A stretch of DNA of 15,256 nt from Natronohydrobacter sp. (GTDB taxonomy: Bacteria; Pseudomonadota; Alphaproteobacteria; Rhodobacterales; Rhodobacteraceae), in NCBI GenBank assembly GCA_007123015.1, contig SKSL01000189.1, positions 1-15,256 on the forward strand, in the 5' to 3' direction. A model generated the notes under the pieces. That model worked only from the letters and a program-made list of their open reading frames with translations. It ran no database searches and was not told the origin of the DNA. Below are positions 6,677 through 13,483 of this stretch, one piece after another (the stretch's first letter is position 1; every line of letters starts with the position of its first letter). The position numbers and the translations under genes were made by a program.

Positions 6677-7477
6677 TTATCCTCTCAACTGCTCCAGCGC
6701 CGCCGCATGCAGTTGTGGCGTGGCGGCTGCGATCACGCGCCCGTCGGACCCTAGCCCCAGTGCGGCACCGTCCCAATCGGTAATGATTCCACCGGCCCCT
6801 TCGATGACCGGAACAAGAGCCATGTAATCATAAGGTTGCAAAAGCGTTTCAATCACCAGATCGATATGACCCAAGGCGAGCATCCCATAATTGTAGCAAT
6901 CGCCCCCGAAACGGGCAATGCTGACCTTGTCACAGATCGCCTCGATGCCCTTCTGCTCGTCTGATGTGAAATAGCGTGGCGAGGTTGTGTAGAACCGTGC
7001 CTCCGAGAGTGTTATGCAGGGGCGGACCCGGCAGGGCTTTGTGTCTGTCTGGCGGTCTCTGAACCAACTGCCCAAGCCCGCCTGTCCGACCCAACGCTCC
7101 TGCAGCGCGGGCATTTCGATCACGCCCAGACGCGGCCTGCCTTCGTCAGTCAGTGCAAGCAATGTCCCCCACAGGGGGGAACCCGTGATGAAGCTGCGAG
7201 TGCCATCTATCGGGTCGATCACCCAGAGTGGACCCGGCGCATCACAGGCACCGCCAAATTCTTCGCCCCAGATCGCATGATCCGGGAAGCGTTCGGAAAT
7301 GGCCGCGCGCAGGAAAAGCTCTGTCTTCCTGTCCGCCTCGGTCACTGGGCTGGAATCGGCTTTCGTATGAACAGCGACAGGATTGCGGAACCACTCCAAC
7401 GCCTGCAGGCCCGCCTGCCGGGCAATATCCTGCGCGAAACAAGCCATTTCCTGCGCCGAACACTGCGTTGCTTCCAT
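6677..7477 (-). CDS. Inositol-monophosphatase-family phosphatase, HisN-like
   Basis: The 266-aa protein is a Mg2+-dependent phosphatase of the FIG/IMPase superfamily. Visible motifs are WGEEFG (70-75, metal ligand Glu72), IDPIDGT (87-93, ligands Asp88 and Asp91), GGDCYNYGMLALG (191-203), and YDYMALVPVIEGAGG (215-230) with Asp216 as the third acidic ligand. The last two motifs match the histidinol-phosphatase (HisN) subgroup better than true inositol monophosphatases. The frame is open 68 codons further upstream, but ATG at 7477 is chosen because GAGG precedes it by 7 nt and similarity starts there. It is the first gene of a leftward operon with the DeoR regulator and is divergent from an ABC importer. 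No histidine genes are nearby, so a catabolic role removing phosphate from an imported or intermediate metabolite is more likely than histidine synthesis. This role is inference. Confidence 0.88.
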   Translation of the reverse strand: MEATQCSAQEMACFAQDIARQAGLQALEWFRNPVAVHTKADSSPVTEADRKTELFLRAAISERFPDHAIWGEEFGGACDAPGPLWVIDPIDGTRSFITGSPLWGTLLALTDEGRPRLGVIEMPALQERWVGQAGLGSWFRDRQTDTKPCRVRPCITLSEARFYTTSPRYFTSDEQKGIEAICDKVSIARFGGDCYNYGMLALGHIDLVIETLLQPYDYMALVPVIEGAGGIITDWDGAALGLGSDGRVIAAATPQLHAAALEQLRG

Positions 7478-7487
7478 GGTGTACACC
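7478..7487. promoter_or_regulatory. Perfect 10-bp palindrome at the phosphatase ribosome site
   Basis: GGTGTACACC is a perfect palindrome lying immediately upstream of the phosphatase ATG and including part of its ribosome site on the - strand. It could be a repressor half-site pair or chance. There is no second copy near the importer start. Function is unproven. Confidence 0.25.
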
Positions 7488-7504
7488 TCGCTGCGCTGGG
7501 GATT

Positions 7505-7522
7505 AAAAAATAACCATTTTTT
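7505..7522. promoter_or_regulatory. AT-rich inverted repeat in divergent control region (operator candidate)
   Basis: AAAAAAT (7505-7511) and ATTTTTT (7516-7522) form a perfect inverted repeat around AACC in an otherwise GC-rich genome. It lies between the phosphatase start and the importer promoter candidate, where the adjacent DeoR-type regulator would be expected to bind. The base composition also suits open-complex formation for the leftward promoter; a clear leftward -35/-10 pair was not found. The operator role is inference from position and symmetry. Confidence 0.35.
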
Positions 7523-7537
7523 ACACAAAAACACAGA

Positions 7538-7566
7538 TTGCCACATTTGCCAAGCTGAGTTACTTT
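7538..7566 (+). promoter_or_regulatory. Sigma-70-like promoter candidate for the ABC importer operon
   Basis: TTGCCA (7538-7543) and TACTTT (7561-7566) are separated by 17 bp, an optimal housekeeping spacing, and lie 32 bp before the binding-protein start. TTGCCA is repeated at 7547-7552, giving a 9-bp-period direct repeat that could also be a regulator site. On the other strand the second copy reads TTGGCA, a possible -35 for the leftward operon. Confidence 0.45.
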
Positions 7567-7598
7567 GAATTCCCGCGCTTATCAACAGGAGACGCATC

Positions 7599-8609
7599 AT
7601 GAGACAGACCAAGACCCGGCTTTCCGCATTCCTTGCTTCCTGCAGCCTGCTGGCGACCCCTGCGTTTGCGGGAGAGATCACTGTCTATTCTGCGCTGGAG
7701 GATGAAGAGATTGCGGCATATCTGGCCGTTGCGCAGCAGGAGTTGCCGGATCTGACGATCAATGTCCTGCGTCTGTCGACGGGCAATCTGGGCGCGCGTC
7801 TGATTGCGGAAGCAGCCAATCCGCAGGCCGATGTGCTCTGGGGATTTGCGGTCACCAATATCCTGAGTCCGGCCATTTACGACCTGCTGGACGTGCATGA
7901 AGCCGAAGGTGTCGGGGATCTGCCCGCGCAGTTCCGCGACCCGGAAAATCGTTGGTTCGCCCCGATCGGCTATATGGGGGCCTTCTGTGTCAACACGATG
8001 CGGTTGGAACAAATTGGTGCGCCGATGCCGCAATCCTGGGCCGATTTGACGGATCCGGCGTTCGCGGGTGAGATTGTCATGCCCGACCCGGGGTCTTCCG
8101 GTACTGGCTTTCTGCAAATTTCGGCCATCCTTCAGGGTGCCGGGGAAGAAGATGGCTGGCAGTTGATTCAGGATCTGGACCCGAATATGGCGCAATACAC
8201 AACATCGGGATCTCGCCCCTGCCGCATGGCGCAGGCTGGCGAGTTCACGGTCGGCGCGTCCTTGTCCTTTGTGGCGATGCAGGGGATCGAGCAAGGCTTT
8301 CCGCTGGAAATGGTCATCCCGTCAGATTTCGCGGGTTTTGAACTGGAAGCAAACGCTCTGATCAGTGGCAGCAGCAATGAAGAGGCCGCGCGCCGGTTCC
8401 TTGACTGGACCTTGTCAGAGAGTGCCGCGCAGGTTTATTCTGAAAACAAGGCGCTGATCACCATGCCGGGCGTTCCCAGATCCCCACTGGCAGAGGCGGC
8501 CGGGCTGCCGGAAGATCTGTCCGAAGTGCTCTTTCCGATGGATTTTGCCACTTCAGGGGCGCAGCGAGATGCGATTATCGCGCGCTGGCGCGATCTGGTT
8601 GGACGCTGA
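7599..8609 (+). CDS. ABC transporter periplasmic binding protein, AfuA / PhnS2-AepX-like
   Basis: This 336-aa protein has a Sec signal peptide (residues 1-24, cleavage after PAFA), and its mature part begins GEITVYSALEDEE. The segment LRLSTGNLGARLIAEAANPQADVLWG (about 58-83) is typical of the binding-protein family annotated as putative 2-aminoethylphosphonate (PhnS2/AepX) or hexose-phosphate (AfuA) binding. The STG, SSGTGF and TSGSRPC loops are the sort of Ser/Thr-rich loops that hold a phosphate or phosphonate group. It lacks the adjacent Tyr-Tyr pair of ferric-iron binders such as FbpA, so the common automatic label 'iron(III) transporter' is unlikely. A good ribosome site (AGGAG, 7587-7591) precedes ATG. 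The neighbouring phosphatase and DeoR regulator favour a phosphorylated organic ligand. The ligand cannot be settled from sequence. Confidence 0.88.
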   Translation: MRQTKTRLSAFLASCSLLATPAFAGEITVYSALEDEEIAAYLAVAQQELPDLTINVLRLSTGNLGARLIAEAANPQADVLWGFAVTNILSPAIYDLLDVHEAEGVGDLPAQFRDPENRWFAPIGYMGAFCVNTMRLEQIGAPMPQSWADLTDPAFAGEIVMPDPGSSGTGFLQISAILQGAGEEDGWQLIQDLDPNMAQYTTSGSRPCRMAQAGEFTVGASLSFVAMQGIEQGFPLEMVIPSDFAGFELEANALISGSSNEEAARRFLDWTLSESAAQVYSENKALITMPGVPRSPLAEAAGLPEDLSEVLFPMDFATSGAQRDAIIARWRDLVGR

Positions 8610-8628
8610 TCGGGCCTAGGGACCATTC

Positions 8629-8656
8629 TGGCGGCGTTTTCTGGAGAACGCCGCCA
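8629..8656 (+). promoter_or_regulatory. Intercistronic hairpin between binding-protein and ATPase genes
   Basis: TGGCGGCGTT (8629-8638) and AACGCCGCCA (8647-8656) form a perfect 10-bp stem with an 8-nt loop, 19 bp after the binding-protein stop and 27 bp before the ATPase start. No U tract follows, so it is better read as an mRNA-stabilising or attenuating element that would keep binding-protein expression above that of the membrane components, as known for maltose-type operons. Confidence 0.6.
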
Positions 8657-8683
8657 TAAGACCCAGACCATGGAAAGGCCGCC

Positions 8684-9682
8684 ATGCAGTTGAAAATTCG
8701 CAACCTCGAAAAATACTATGGTCAGTTTCAGGCATTATCTGATGTTGACCTGGATGTCGGCGATGATGAATTCGTCTGCCTGCTGGGGCCTTCAGGTTGC
8801 GGCAAAACCACACTTTTGCGGATCATAGCCGGGCTTGAGCCGTTCAATTCCGGCACGCTGGAGCTTGCAGGCAAGGACCTGAGCACGGTCAGCGCGCAGC
8901 ATCGCGGCTTCGGCATCGTGTTTCAGTCCTATTCGCTGTTCCAGCATATGACAGTCGCCGAGAATATCGGCTACGGTCTGCGCATCCGGAAAACCGCTGC
9001 GGCAGAGAAGGCGGCAAAAGTTCAAAAGCTGATGGCGCTTGTGCATCTGCAAGCTTTTGCCGAGCGATACCCCTATCAGCTTTCGGGCGGGCAGCAACAG
9101 CGCGTGGCGATCGCGCGCGCGCTGGCTGTGGACCCGGCGCTCTTGCTGCTGGATGAGCCGCTCTCGGCGCTCGATGCCCGCGTGCGCAATGATCTGCGCT
9201 TAGAGATCCGGGATGTGCAGCGCCGGCTGCGCATCCCCACGATCATGGTCACGCATGATCAGGAAGAAGCGTTGGTCATGGCCGACAAGATCGTCTGCAT
9301 GAATGCAGGCCGGATCGAACAGATCGGCTCACCCAAAGAGATTTATTCGCACCCGCGGACGAAATTCGTGGCGGATTTTGTGGGCATCTCGAATTTTCTG
9401 ACACCTGCAATGGCTGCGCGCGTGGTGCCGCAACTTAATTCGCAGGCCCCGGATGCACAGCATCTGCTGGCGCTGCGGCCCGAAGATATCGCGGTTCGTA
9501 TGACCGAGACAGCGCAGGCCCGGGTCACCGAAACCAGCTTTCTGGGCAATGTGACCCGGCTGACGCTTGATCTTGGTGACACAACGCTGCTGGCAGACAG
9601 CCATCACAGTGAGGGGCTGAAAATCGGTGATGCGGTGACGGTTTCTGTGCCCCCTGATGCTGGGGTCTGGGTCCGCGCATGA
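8684..9682 (+). CDS. ABC transporter ATP-binding protein (PhnT2/AepV/AfuC-like)
   Basis: The 332-aa protein has a complete ABC ATPase domain: Walker A GPSGCGKTT (35-43), Q-loop Gln81 in VFQSY, signature LSGGQQQR (133-140), Walker B LLLLDEP (153-159), D-loop SALD, and H-loop His191 in VTHDQEEA. After about residue 230 comes a C-terminal TOBE-like region containing LLALRPEDIAVR, as in CysA/PotA/UgpC-type importer ATPases. It powers solute import on the cytoplasmic face. The ribosome site GGAAAGG lies just upstream of ATG. The gene ends in an ATGA overlap with the permease gene, so the two are translationally coupled. Family is certain; the substrate is inferred only from the binding protein and gene order. 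Confidence 0.95.
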   Translation: MQLKIRNLEKYYGQFQALSDVDLDVGDDEFVCLLGPSGCGKTTLLRIIAGLEPFNSGTLELAGKDLSTVSAQHRGFGIVFQSYSLFQHMTVAENIGYGLRIRKTAAAEKAAKVQKLMALVHLQAFAERYPYQLSGGQQQRVAIARALAVDPALLLLDEPLSALDARVRNDLRLEIRDVQRRLRIPTIMVTHDQEEALVMADKIVCMNAGRIEQIGSPKEIYSHPRTKFVADFVGISNFLTPAMAARVVPQLNSQAPDAQHLLALRPEDIAVRMTETAQARVTETSFLGNVTRLTLDLGDTTLLADSHHSEGLKIGDAVTVSVPPDAGVWVRA

Positions 9683-11376
9683 CCGTCAATTCAAGCCCTG
9701 ATTTCGCCGCCGCACCCCGCAAGGCCGGCAAAGCGCTCGCCATCTCTCCCATAGCGCGGATCCTATACCTGACCAGCCTTTGGGTGCCACTGATCGGGCT
9801 TGCGTTGTTTTTCCTCTATCCGCTGGTTCTGATCGTGCAGCGCAGTTTCGTGCAGCGGGACGGGATGATCGGTATCGCGAATTATGTCGATGTGCTGTCG
9901 ATGCGGCATATCCCGGGCGTGATCTGGAATTCGCTGGTGATGAGCGGATTGACCACTTTGATCTGTGTCGTGCTGGGCTTCATGATCGCCTATTTCCTGC
10001 AACGCACCCATGCCCGGCTGCGCTGGGTGATCTCTGTGGCCTTGCTGCTGCCGCTGCTTGCGCCCTCGCTGGTGCAGGCGCTAGGATTGATCTTTCTCTT
10101 TGGCCGCAATGGTCTGATCAGTCAGGCGACTGGTTGGAATTTGCAGATCTATGGGCTTTGGGGGTTGGTGATCTCGAATTCCATGTATGCCCTGCCGCAG
10201 GCCGTGATGATCATTCAGGCCTCGCTGCGCCAGTCGGATACCCGTCAATATGACGCGGCGATGATGCTGGGTGCGACCCCGTGGCAGCGCTTTGTCGATA
10301 TCACGCTACCGAATGCGCGTTTCGGCCTGCTAAGTGCCGCTTTCGTCTGCTTCACTGTCACGATCACGGATTTCGGAAATGCGGCAGTCATTGGCGGCAA
10401 TTACCGCGTTCTTGCGACAGAGATCTACGCGCAAGTTGTCGGTCAGATGAATTTCAACATGGGCGCCGTGATCGGCATTCTGCTGCTGATCCCGACGCTG
10501 ATGGCGTTCTATATCGAGAAAGTTGCAGCGCAACGCCATACCAGTGGCGCGACCGAAGGGGCGATGCCTGTAGCGCCAGATCGCCAGCCGCTGCGTGACA
10601 TTTCGCTGGGTCTGTTCAGCTATGGTGCTGCGCTGTTTCTGATCGCAGTCGTGGTGACTGTGGTCTATGCCAGTTTTGTCACGCTCTGGCCTTATCGGCT
10701 GGACCTGACCTTGCGCAATTACAACATCACAGCGCAGGGCGGGTATGCGCCGCTCTGGACTTCTTTGATCGTGTCCACGCAGGCTGCGGTGATCGGCACG
10801 CTGCTTTTGTTCATGCTGGTCGTGTCCCAGCGGCGTCTGGGACGCGGCATGGCCAAAGCGGTCTATCTGTTGGCGATTGTGCCTGTAGGGGTGCCAGGGC
10901 TGGTTCTGGGTCTGGCCTATATCCTGTCCTTCAATGTTGCGGGGGCCTTGCCGGGGCTGCTGTATGGCACAACCCTGCTGATCGCGTTATGCAACTTCTA
11001 TCACTACCATTCGCAGGGGTTCCTGACGATGGTCACGGGCATTCGGGCCGTACCCCCTCAGTTGGAAGAGACGGTGACCTGTATCGGCGGCAATAGCCTG
11101 CATGGTCTGCGCGATGCGATCCTGCCCGTCATGCTGCCGACCCTGGTCGCAGTGTTCTTCTTCCTGTTCATGCGCTCGATGGTGACCTTGTCAGCTGTGA
11201 TCTTCCTGATCACGCCGCAGCTGAGTGTCGGTGCAGTATCAGTGTTGCGTCTGGATCAGGCAGGATTTGCAACACAGGCCGCAGCCTTTTCGGTGTGCAT
11301 CATGGCGGTTGTCATGATCGCGCTGGGCATGATGAAAGCCACCCTGACGTTTTTGGAACGAAAACCCCGGAACTGA
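9679..11376 (+). CDS. ABC transporter fused two-domain permease (PhnU2/AepW/AfuB-like)
   Basis: The 565-aa inner-membrane protein contains two BPD-type permease domains fused in one chain, with roughly twelve hydrophobic segments in two groups separated by a polar linker near residues 285-310 (GATEGAMPVAPDRQPLR). Each half has an EAA-like cytoplasmic loop that docks with the ATPase: YDAAMMLGATPWQRF (about 191-205) and LEETVTCIGGNSLHGL (462-477). Such fused permeases of about 550 residues are typical of the FbpB / PhnU2 / AfuB group. The start codon overlaps the ATPase stop (ATGA at 9679-9682). It is the last gene of the importer operon; the next genes run on the opposite strand. Confidence 0.93.
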   Translation: MTVNSSPDFAAAPRKAGKALAISPIARILYLTSLWVPLIGLALFFLYPLVLIVQRSFVQRDGMIGIANYVDVLSMRHIPGVIWNSLVMSGLTTLICVVLGFMIAYFLQRTHARLRWVISVALLLPLLAPSLVQALGLIFLFGRNGLISQATGWNLQIYGLWGLVISNSMYALPQAVMIIQASLRQSDTRQYDAAMMLGATPWQRFVDITLPNARFGLLSAAFVCFTVTITDFGNAAVIGGNYRVLATEIYAQVVGQMNFNMGAVIGILLLIPTLMAFYIEKVAAQRHTSGATEGAMPVAPDRQPLRDISLGLFSYGAALFLIAVVVTVVYASFVTLWPYRLDLTLRNYNITAQGGYAPLWTSLIVSTQAAVIGTLLLFMLVVSQRRLGRGMAKAVYLLAIVPVGVPGLVLGLAYILSFNVAGALPGLLYGTTLLIALCNFYHYHSQGFLTMVTGIRAVPPQLEETVTCIGGNSLHGLRDAILPVMLPTLVAVFFFLFMRSMVTLSAVIFLITPQLSVGAVSVLRLDQAGFATQAAAFSVCIMAVVMIALGMMKATLTFLERKPRN

Positions 11377-11523
11377 CGTTTCAGCGGCCAAACCTGCCAA
11401 CCACAGGGCGCTTGAACCCGTCTCACGCTGCGCAAATGCAGTGGTTGTGAAGACTTCCGCCAAAATCCTATGCGGGCCGCGGCCTGACCGCCGCGGGCAC
11501 CCATGGCAGAGGTGGGCTTTGAA
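11377..11523. other. Intergenic region between convergent operons, with several small inverted repeats
   Basis: This 147-bp stretch has no credible gene. It contains a 7-bp hairpin CCGCGGC/GCCGCGG (11477-11483 with 11490-11496), a looser CAACCAC/GTGGTTG pair (11398-11404 with 11441-11447), and GGTGGGC/GCCCACC (11511-11517 with 11528-11534) that spans the galM stop codon. None is followed by a T tract, so intrinsic termination is uncertain. They may jointly serve as a bidirectional transcription end. Confidence 0.4.
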
Positions 11524-12519
11524 TCACGCCCACCCGTCCCGATGGAAACTGTAGCGCGTCTGCTGATGATACAGCGCTCCGGGCCGCAAGACGGCCGAGG
11601 GAAAGCCAGAATGATTGGCCGCGTCGGGCCAGACCTGCGCCTCGAGCGCAATGCCTGCATGTCGCGCGTATTGTCGTCCTTCCAACCCGCAGATACCGGG
11701 TTTGGGCAGATGGTTTGCCGTGTAGACCTGCAAGCCCGGCTCGGTGGTCTGCATTTCCATCACCAGACAAGAGCGCCGCGAACACAATCTGGCAACAGCG
11801 CGCGGCGCGACGCGTGCAGCCGAGAGGCAGAAATTATGGTCAAGCGCGATGCCCTTCAGATCGCGTGGGGTGCGGTAGTCGAAAGCCGTGCCCGCGACCG
11901 TGGCAATCTCGCCTGTGGGGACCTGCGTTGGGTCGACGGGCAGATAGTTGGGTGCCGCGACTTGCAGACTGTGCCCAGCGATGGATCCGCTGTCATCAAG
12001 GATGAAAAATCCATGATGCGACAGATTGCACAGTGTCGCGCGGTCGCATTTGGCGCGGATATCGAACTCAAGGGCTTGGTCGATCAGGGCGATGCACAGC
12101 TGCACGTCCAGCCTGCCGGGAAAGCCCATATGCCCATCTGGCAGGCTAAGGTGCAGCGTTACCTGATCAGTGCGCTGCGCTGTGATCGTCCAGATCTGTG
12201 CCGACATGCCCTGCGCGCCGCCATGCAGGCAATGACCCTGCGCATTGCGGGATAGCTGGTATGTCTGCCCGTCGAGCGTGAACTGGCCCTGCGCGACCCG
12301 GTTCGCACAGCGCCCCACCATCGCGCCGCAATACTGCATCGCGCCAAGATAGGGCATCAGACTGTCTGACCCGAGAACCAGCGGATAAGGGACACCATCC
12401 AGCCGAAGATCCTGCACAATGGCCCCAAGGGTCAGGATTCTGGCTGTGAGCGCTCCATTGCACAGTGTGATCCGTGTAACCGGGTGGCCATCGGCGCGGA
12501 TTCCGAACCTGTCTGTCAT
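11524..12519 (-). CDS. galM: Aldose 1-epimerase (mutarotase), GalM family
   Basis: The 331-aa cytoplasmic protein interconverts alpha and beta anomers of aldoses. GalM features: GRCANRV (69-75, substrate-contacting Arg74), HCLHGG (96-101, His99), NLSHHGFF (165-172, catalytic acid His169 in the position of the usual TNHSYF), LDHNF (226-230, Asp227), and ALEAQVWPDAANHSGFPSAV (291-310, catalytic base Glu293) followed by LRPG. Length is normal for the family. ATG at 12519 is preceded by an in-frame GTG at 12522; the ribosome site is weak (AGGA about 14 nt upstream of ATG), so either may be used. It is the last gene of the leftward four-gene unit, 28 bp after the hydroxyacid dehydrogenase stop. 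With the upstream aldose-dehydrogenase-like SDR it would supply the anomer to be oxidised. The sugar is not known. Confidence 0.93.
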   Translation of the reverse strand: MTDRFGIRADGHPVTRITLCNGALTARILTLGAIVQDLRLDGVPYPLVLGSDSLMPYLGAMQYCGAMVGRCANRVAQGQFTLDGQTYQLSRNAQGHCLHGGAQGMSAQIWTITAQRTDQVTLHLSLPDGHMGFPGRLDVQLCIALIDQALEFDIRAKCDRATLCNLSHHGFFILDDSGSIAGHSLQVAAPNYLPVDPTQVPTGEIATVAGTAFDYRTPRDLKGIALDHNFCLSAARVAPRAVARLCSRRSCLVMEMQTTEPGLQVYTANHLPKPGICGLEGRQYARHAGIALEAQVWPDAANHSGFPSAVLRPGALYHQQTRYSFHRDGWA

Positions 12520-12547
12520 CACGGGCGCTTCAGTCCTGCCGCGCGTG

Positions 12548-13471
12548 TCACGTTTGCAGATGACGGGCCACAGTCTCGGCGGTGATCCAGCTGATACGAG
12601 TGTTCGACTCCTCTGTCACGCCTGCGATATGCGGTGTCGCGATCAGGTGGGGTGCGTCCTTCAGCACCGAGTGGTCGGGCAAAGGCTCGGTCTTGAACAC
12701 ATCGAGCGCGGCCCCGCCCAGATGGCCGGATTTCAGCGCGTCCGCCAGCGCCGTCTCTTCGATGATCCCGCCGCGCGCCGTATTGACCAGCACAGCGCCG
12801 CGCTTCATCTGCGCCAGGTGCGCAGCATCCAGCAGGTTGCGGGTGTCATTTGTCAGCGGCACATGCAGGCTGACAGCATCAGCGGCTTGCAGAAGCGGGT
12901 CCAGGGTTTCGCAGCGTTGGACTACGTTCCAGGCGGCATGATCTGCAGGCAGGAATGGATCATGGGCCATGATCTTCATGCCAAGCGCTTGTGCGCGCGT
13001 GGCAACGGCCTGTGCTATCGCCCCAAAGCCGATCAGCCCCAGAATGCCCCCCGCAACTTCAAGCCCCATCATGCGCTGGCGGGGCCATGCGCCCGCGAGC
13101 ACGTCACTTGTGCCCAGCCACGCCTTGCGGCGCAGCATCAAGACAGCGGTGATGACATATTCCGCGACCGAGATCGTGTTGCCACCTGTCGCCGGGTAGA
13201 CCGCGACCCCGTGCGCATTGCAGGCGTCCAGATCGATATTGTCCAGCCCGACGCCAAGCCGCCCGACTGCGACCAGATTGGGGCAAGCGGCGAGCAGCGC
13301 CGTGCGCACCTGCGTCCGGTTGCGCACGATCAACCCGCGCGCGTGGGCGCAGGCGGCGTGCAGCCGGTCCGGGTCGTCGACCAATGTCGTGTCATAGATG
13401 ACAGAGAAGTCGCGGCGCAGCCAGTCTATGGCCGCGTCGTCCATGAATTCGGAAATCACGATATCATTCAT
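12548..13471 (-). CDS. D-2-hydroxyacid dehydrogenase (NAD-dependent, PGDH/sulfolactate-dehydrogenase-like)
   Basis: The 307-aa enzyme has the D-isomer-specific 2-hydroxyacid dehydrogenase fold. Motifs: GRLGVGLDNIDLDAC (70-84), the NAD-binding GILGLIGFGAIAQ (142-154) with acidic Asp171 at the end of the second strand (favouring NAD over NADP), NTARGG (230-235, catalytic Arg233), KTEPLP (260-265, Glu262) and ATPHIAG (278-284, catalytic His281). It interconverts 2-oxo and (R)/(S)-2-hydroxy acids. There is no C-terminal ACT domain, so it is not a standard biosynthetic SerA. Related proteins carry labels such as phosphoglycerate, glyoxylate/hydroxypyruvate or (S)-sulfolactate dehydrogenase; sequence does not decide. 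A GGGGCGGGA ribosome site precedes ATG at 13471. It lies 12 bp after the Gfo/Idh/MocA gene and 28 bp before galM, within the sugar-related operon, where it may handle a 2-oxo or hydroxy acid from an aldonate. Confidence 0.9.
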   Translation of the reverse strand: MNDIVISEFMDDAAIDWLRRDFSVIYDTTLVDDPDRLHAACAHARGLIVRNRTQVRTALLAACPNLVAVGRLGVGLDNIDLDACNAHGVAVYPATGGNTISVAEYVITAVLMLRRKAWLGTSDVLAGAWPRQRMMGLEVAGGILGLIGFGAIAQAVATRAQALGMKIMAHDPFLPADHAAWNVVQRCETLDPLLQAADAVSLHVPLTNDTRNLLDAAHLAQMKRGAVLVNTARGGIIEETALADALKSGHLGGAALDVFKTEPLPDHSVLKDAPHLIATPHIAGVTEESNTRISWITAETVARHLQT

Positions 13472-13483
13472 ATCCCGCCCCTT

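Noticed and set aside
6677..7477. Dedicated histidine-biosynthesis phosphatase
   Set aside because: HisN-type motifs are present, but no his gene is nearby and it is operonic with a DeoR regulator; the family is known to include other substrates.
7599..8609. Annotation as ferric-iron binding protein
   Set aside because: The adjacent Tyr-Tyr pair of FbpA-type iron binders is absent, and the neighbours are a phosphatase and a DeoR regulator instead of iron genes.
12548..13471. Biosynthetic phosphoglycerate dehydrogenase SerA
   Set aside because: Only 307 residues and no ACT domain; placed inside a sugar operon.
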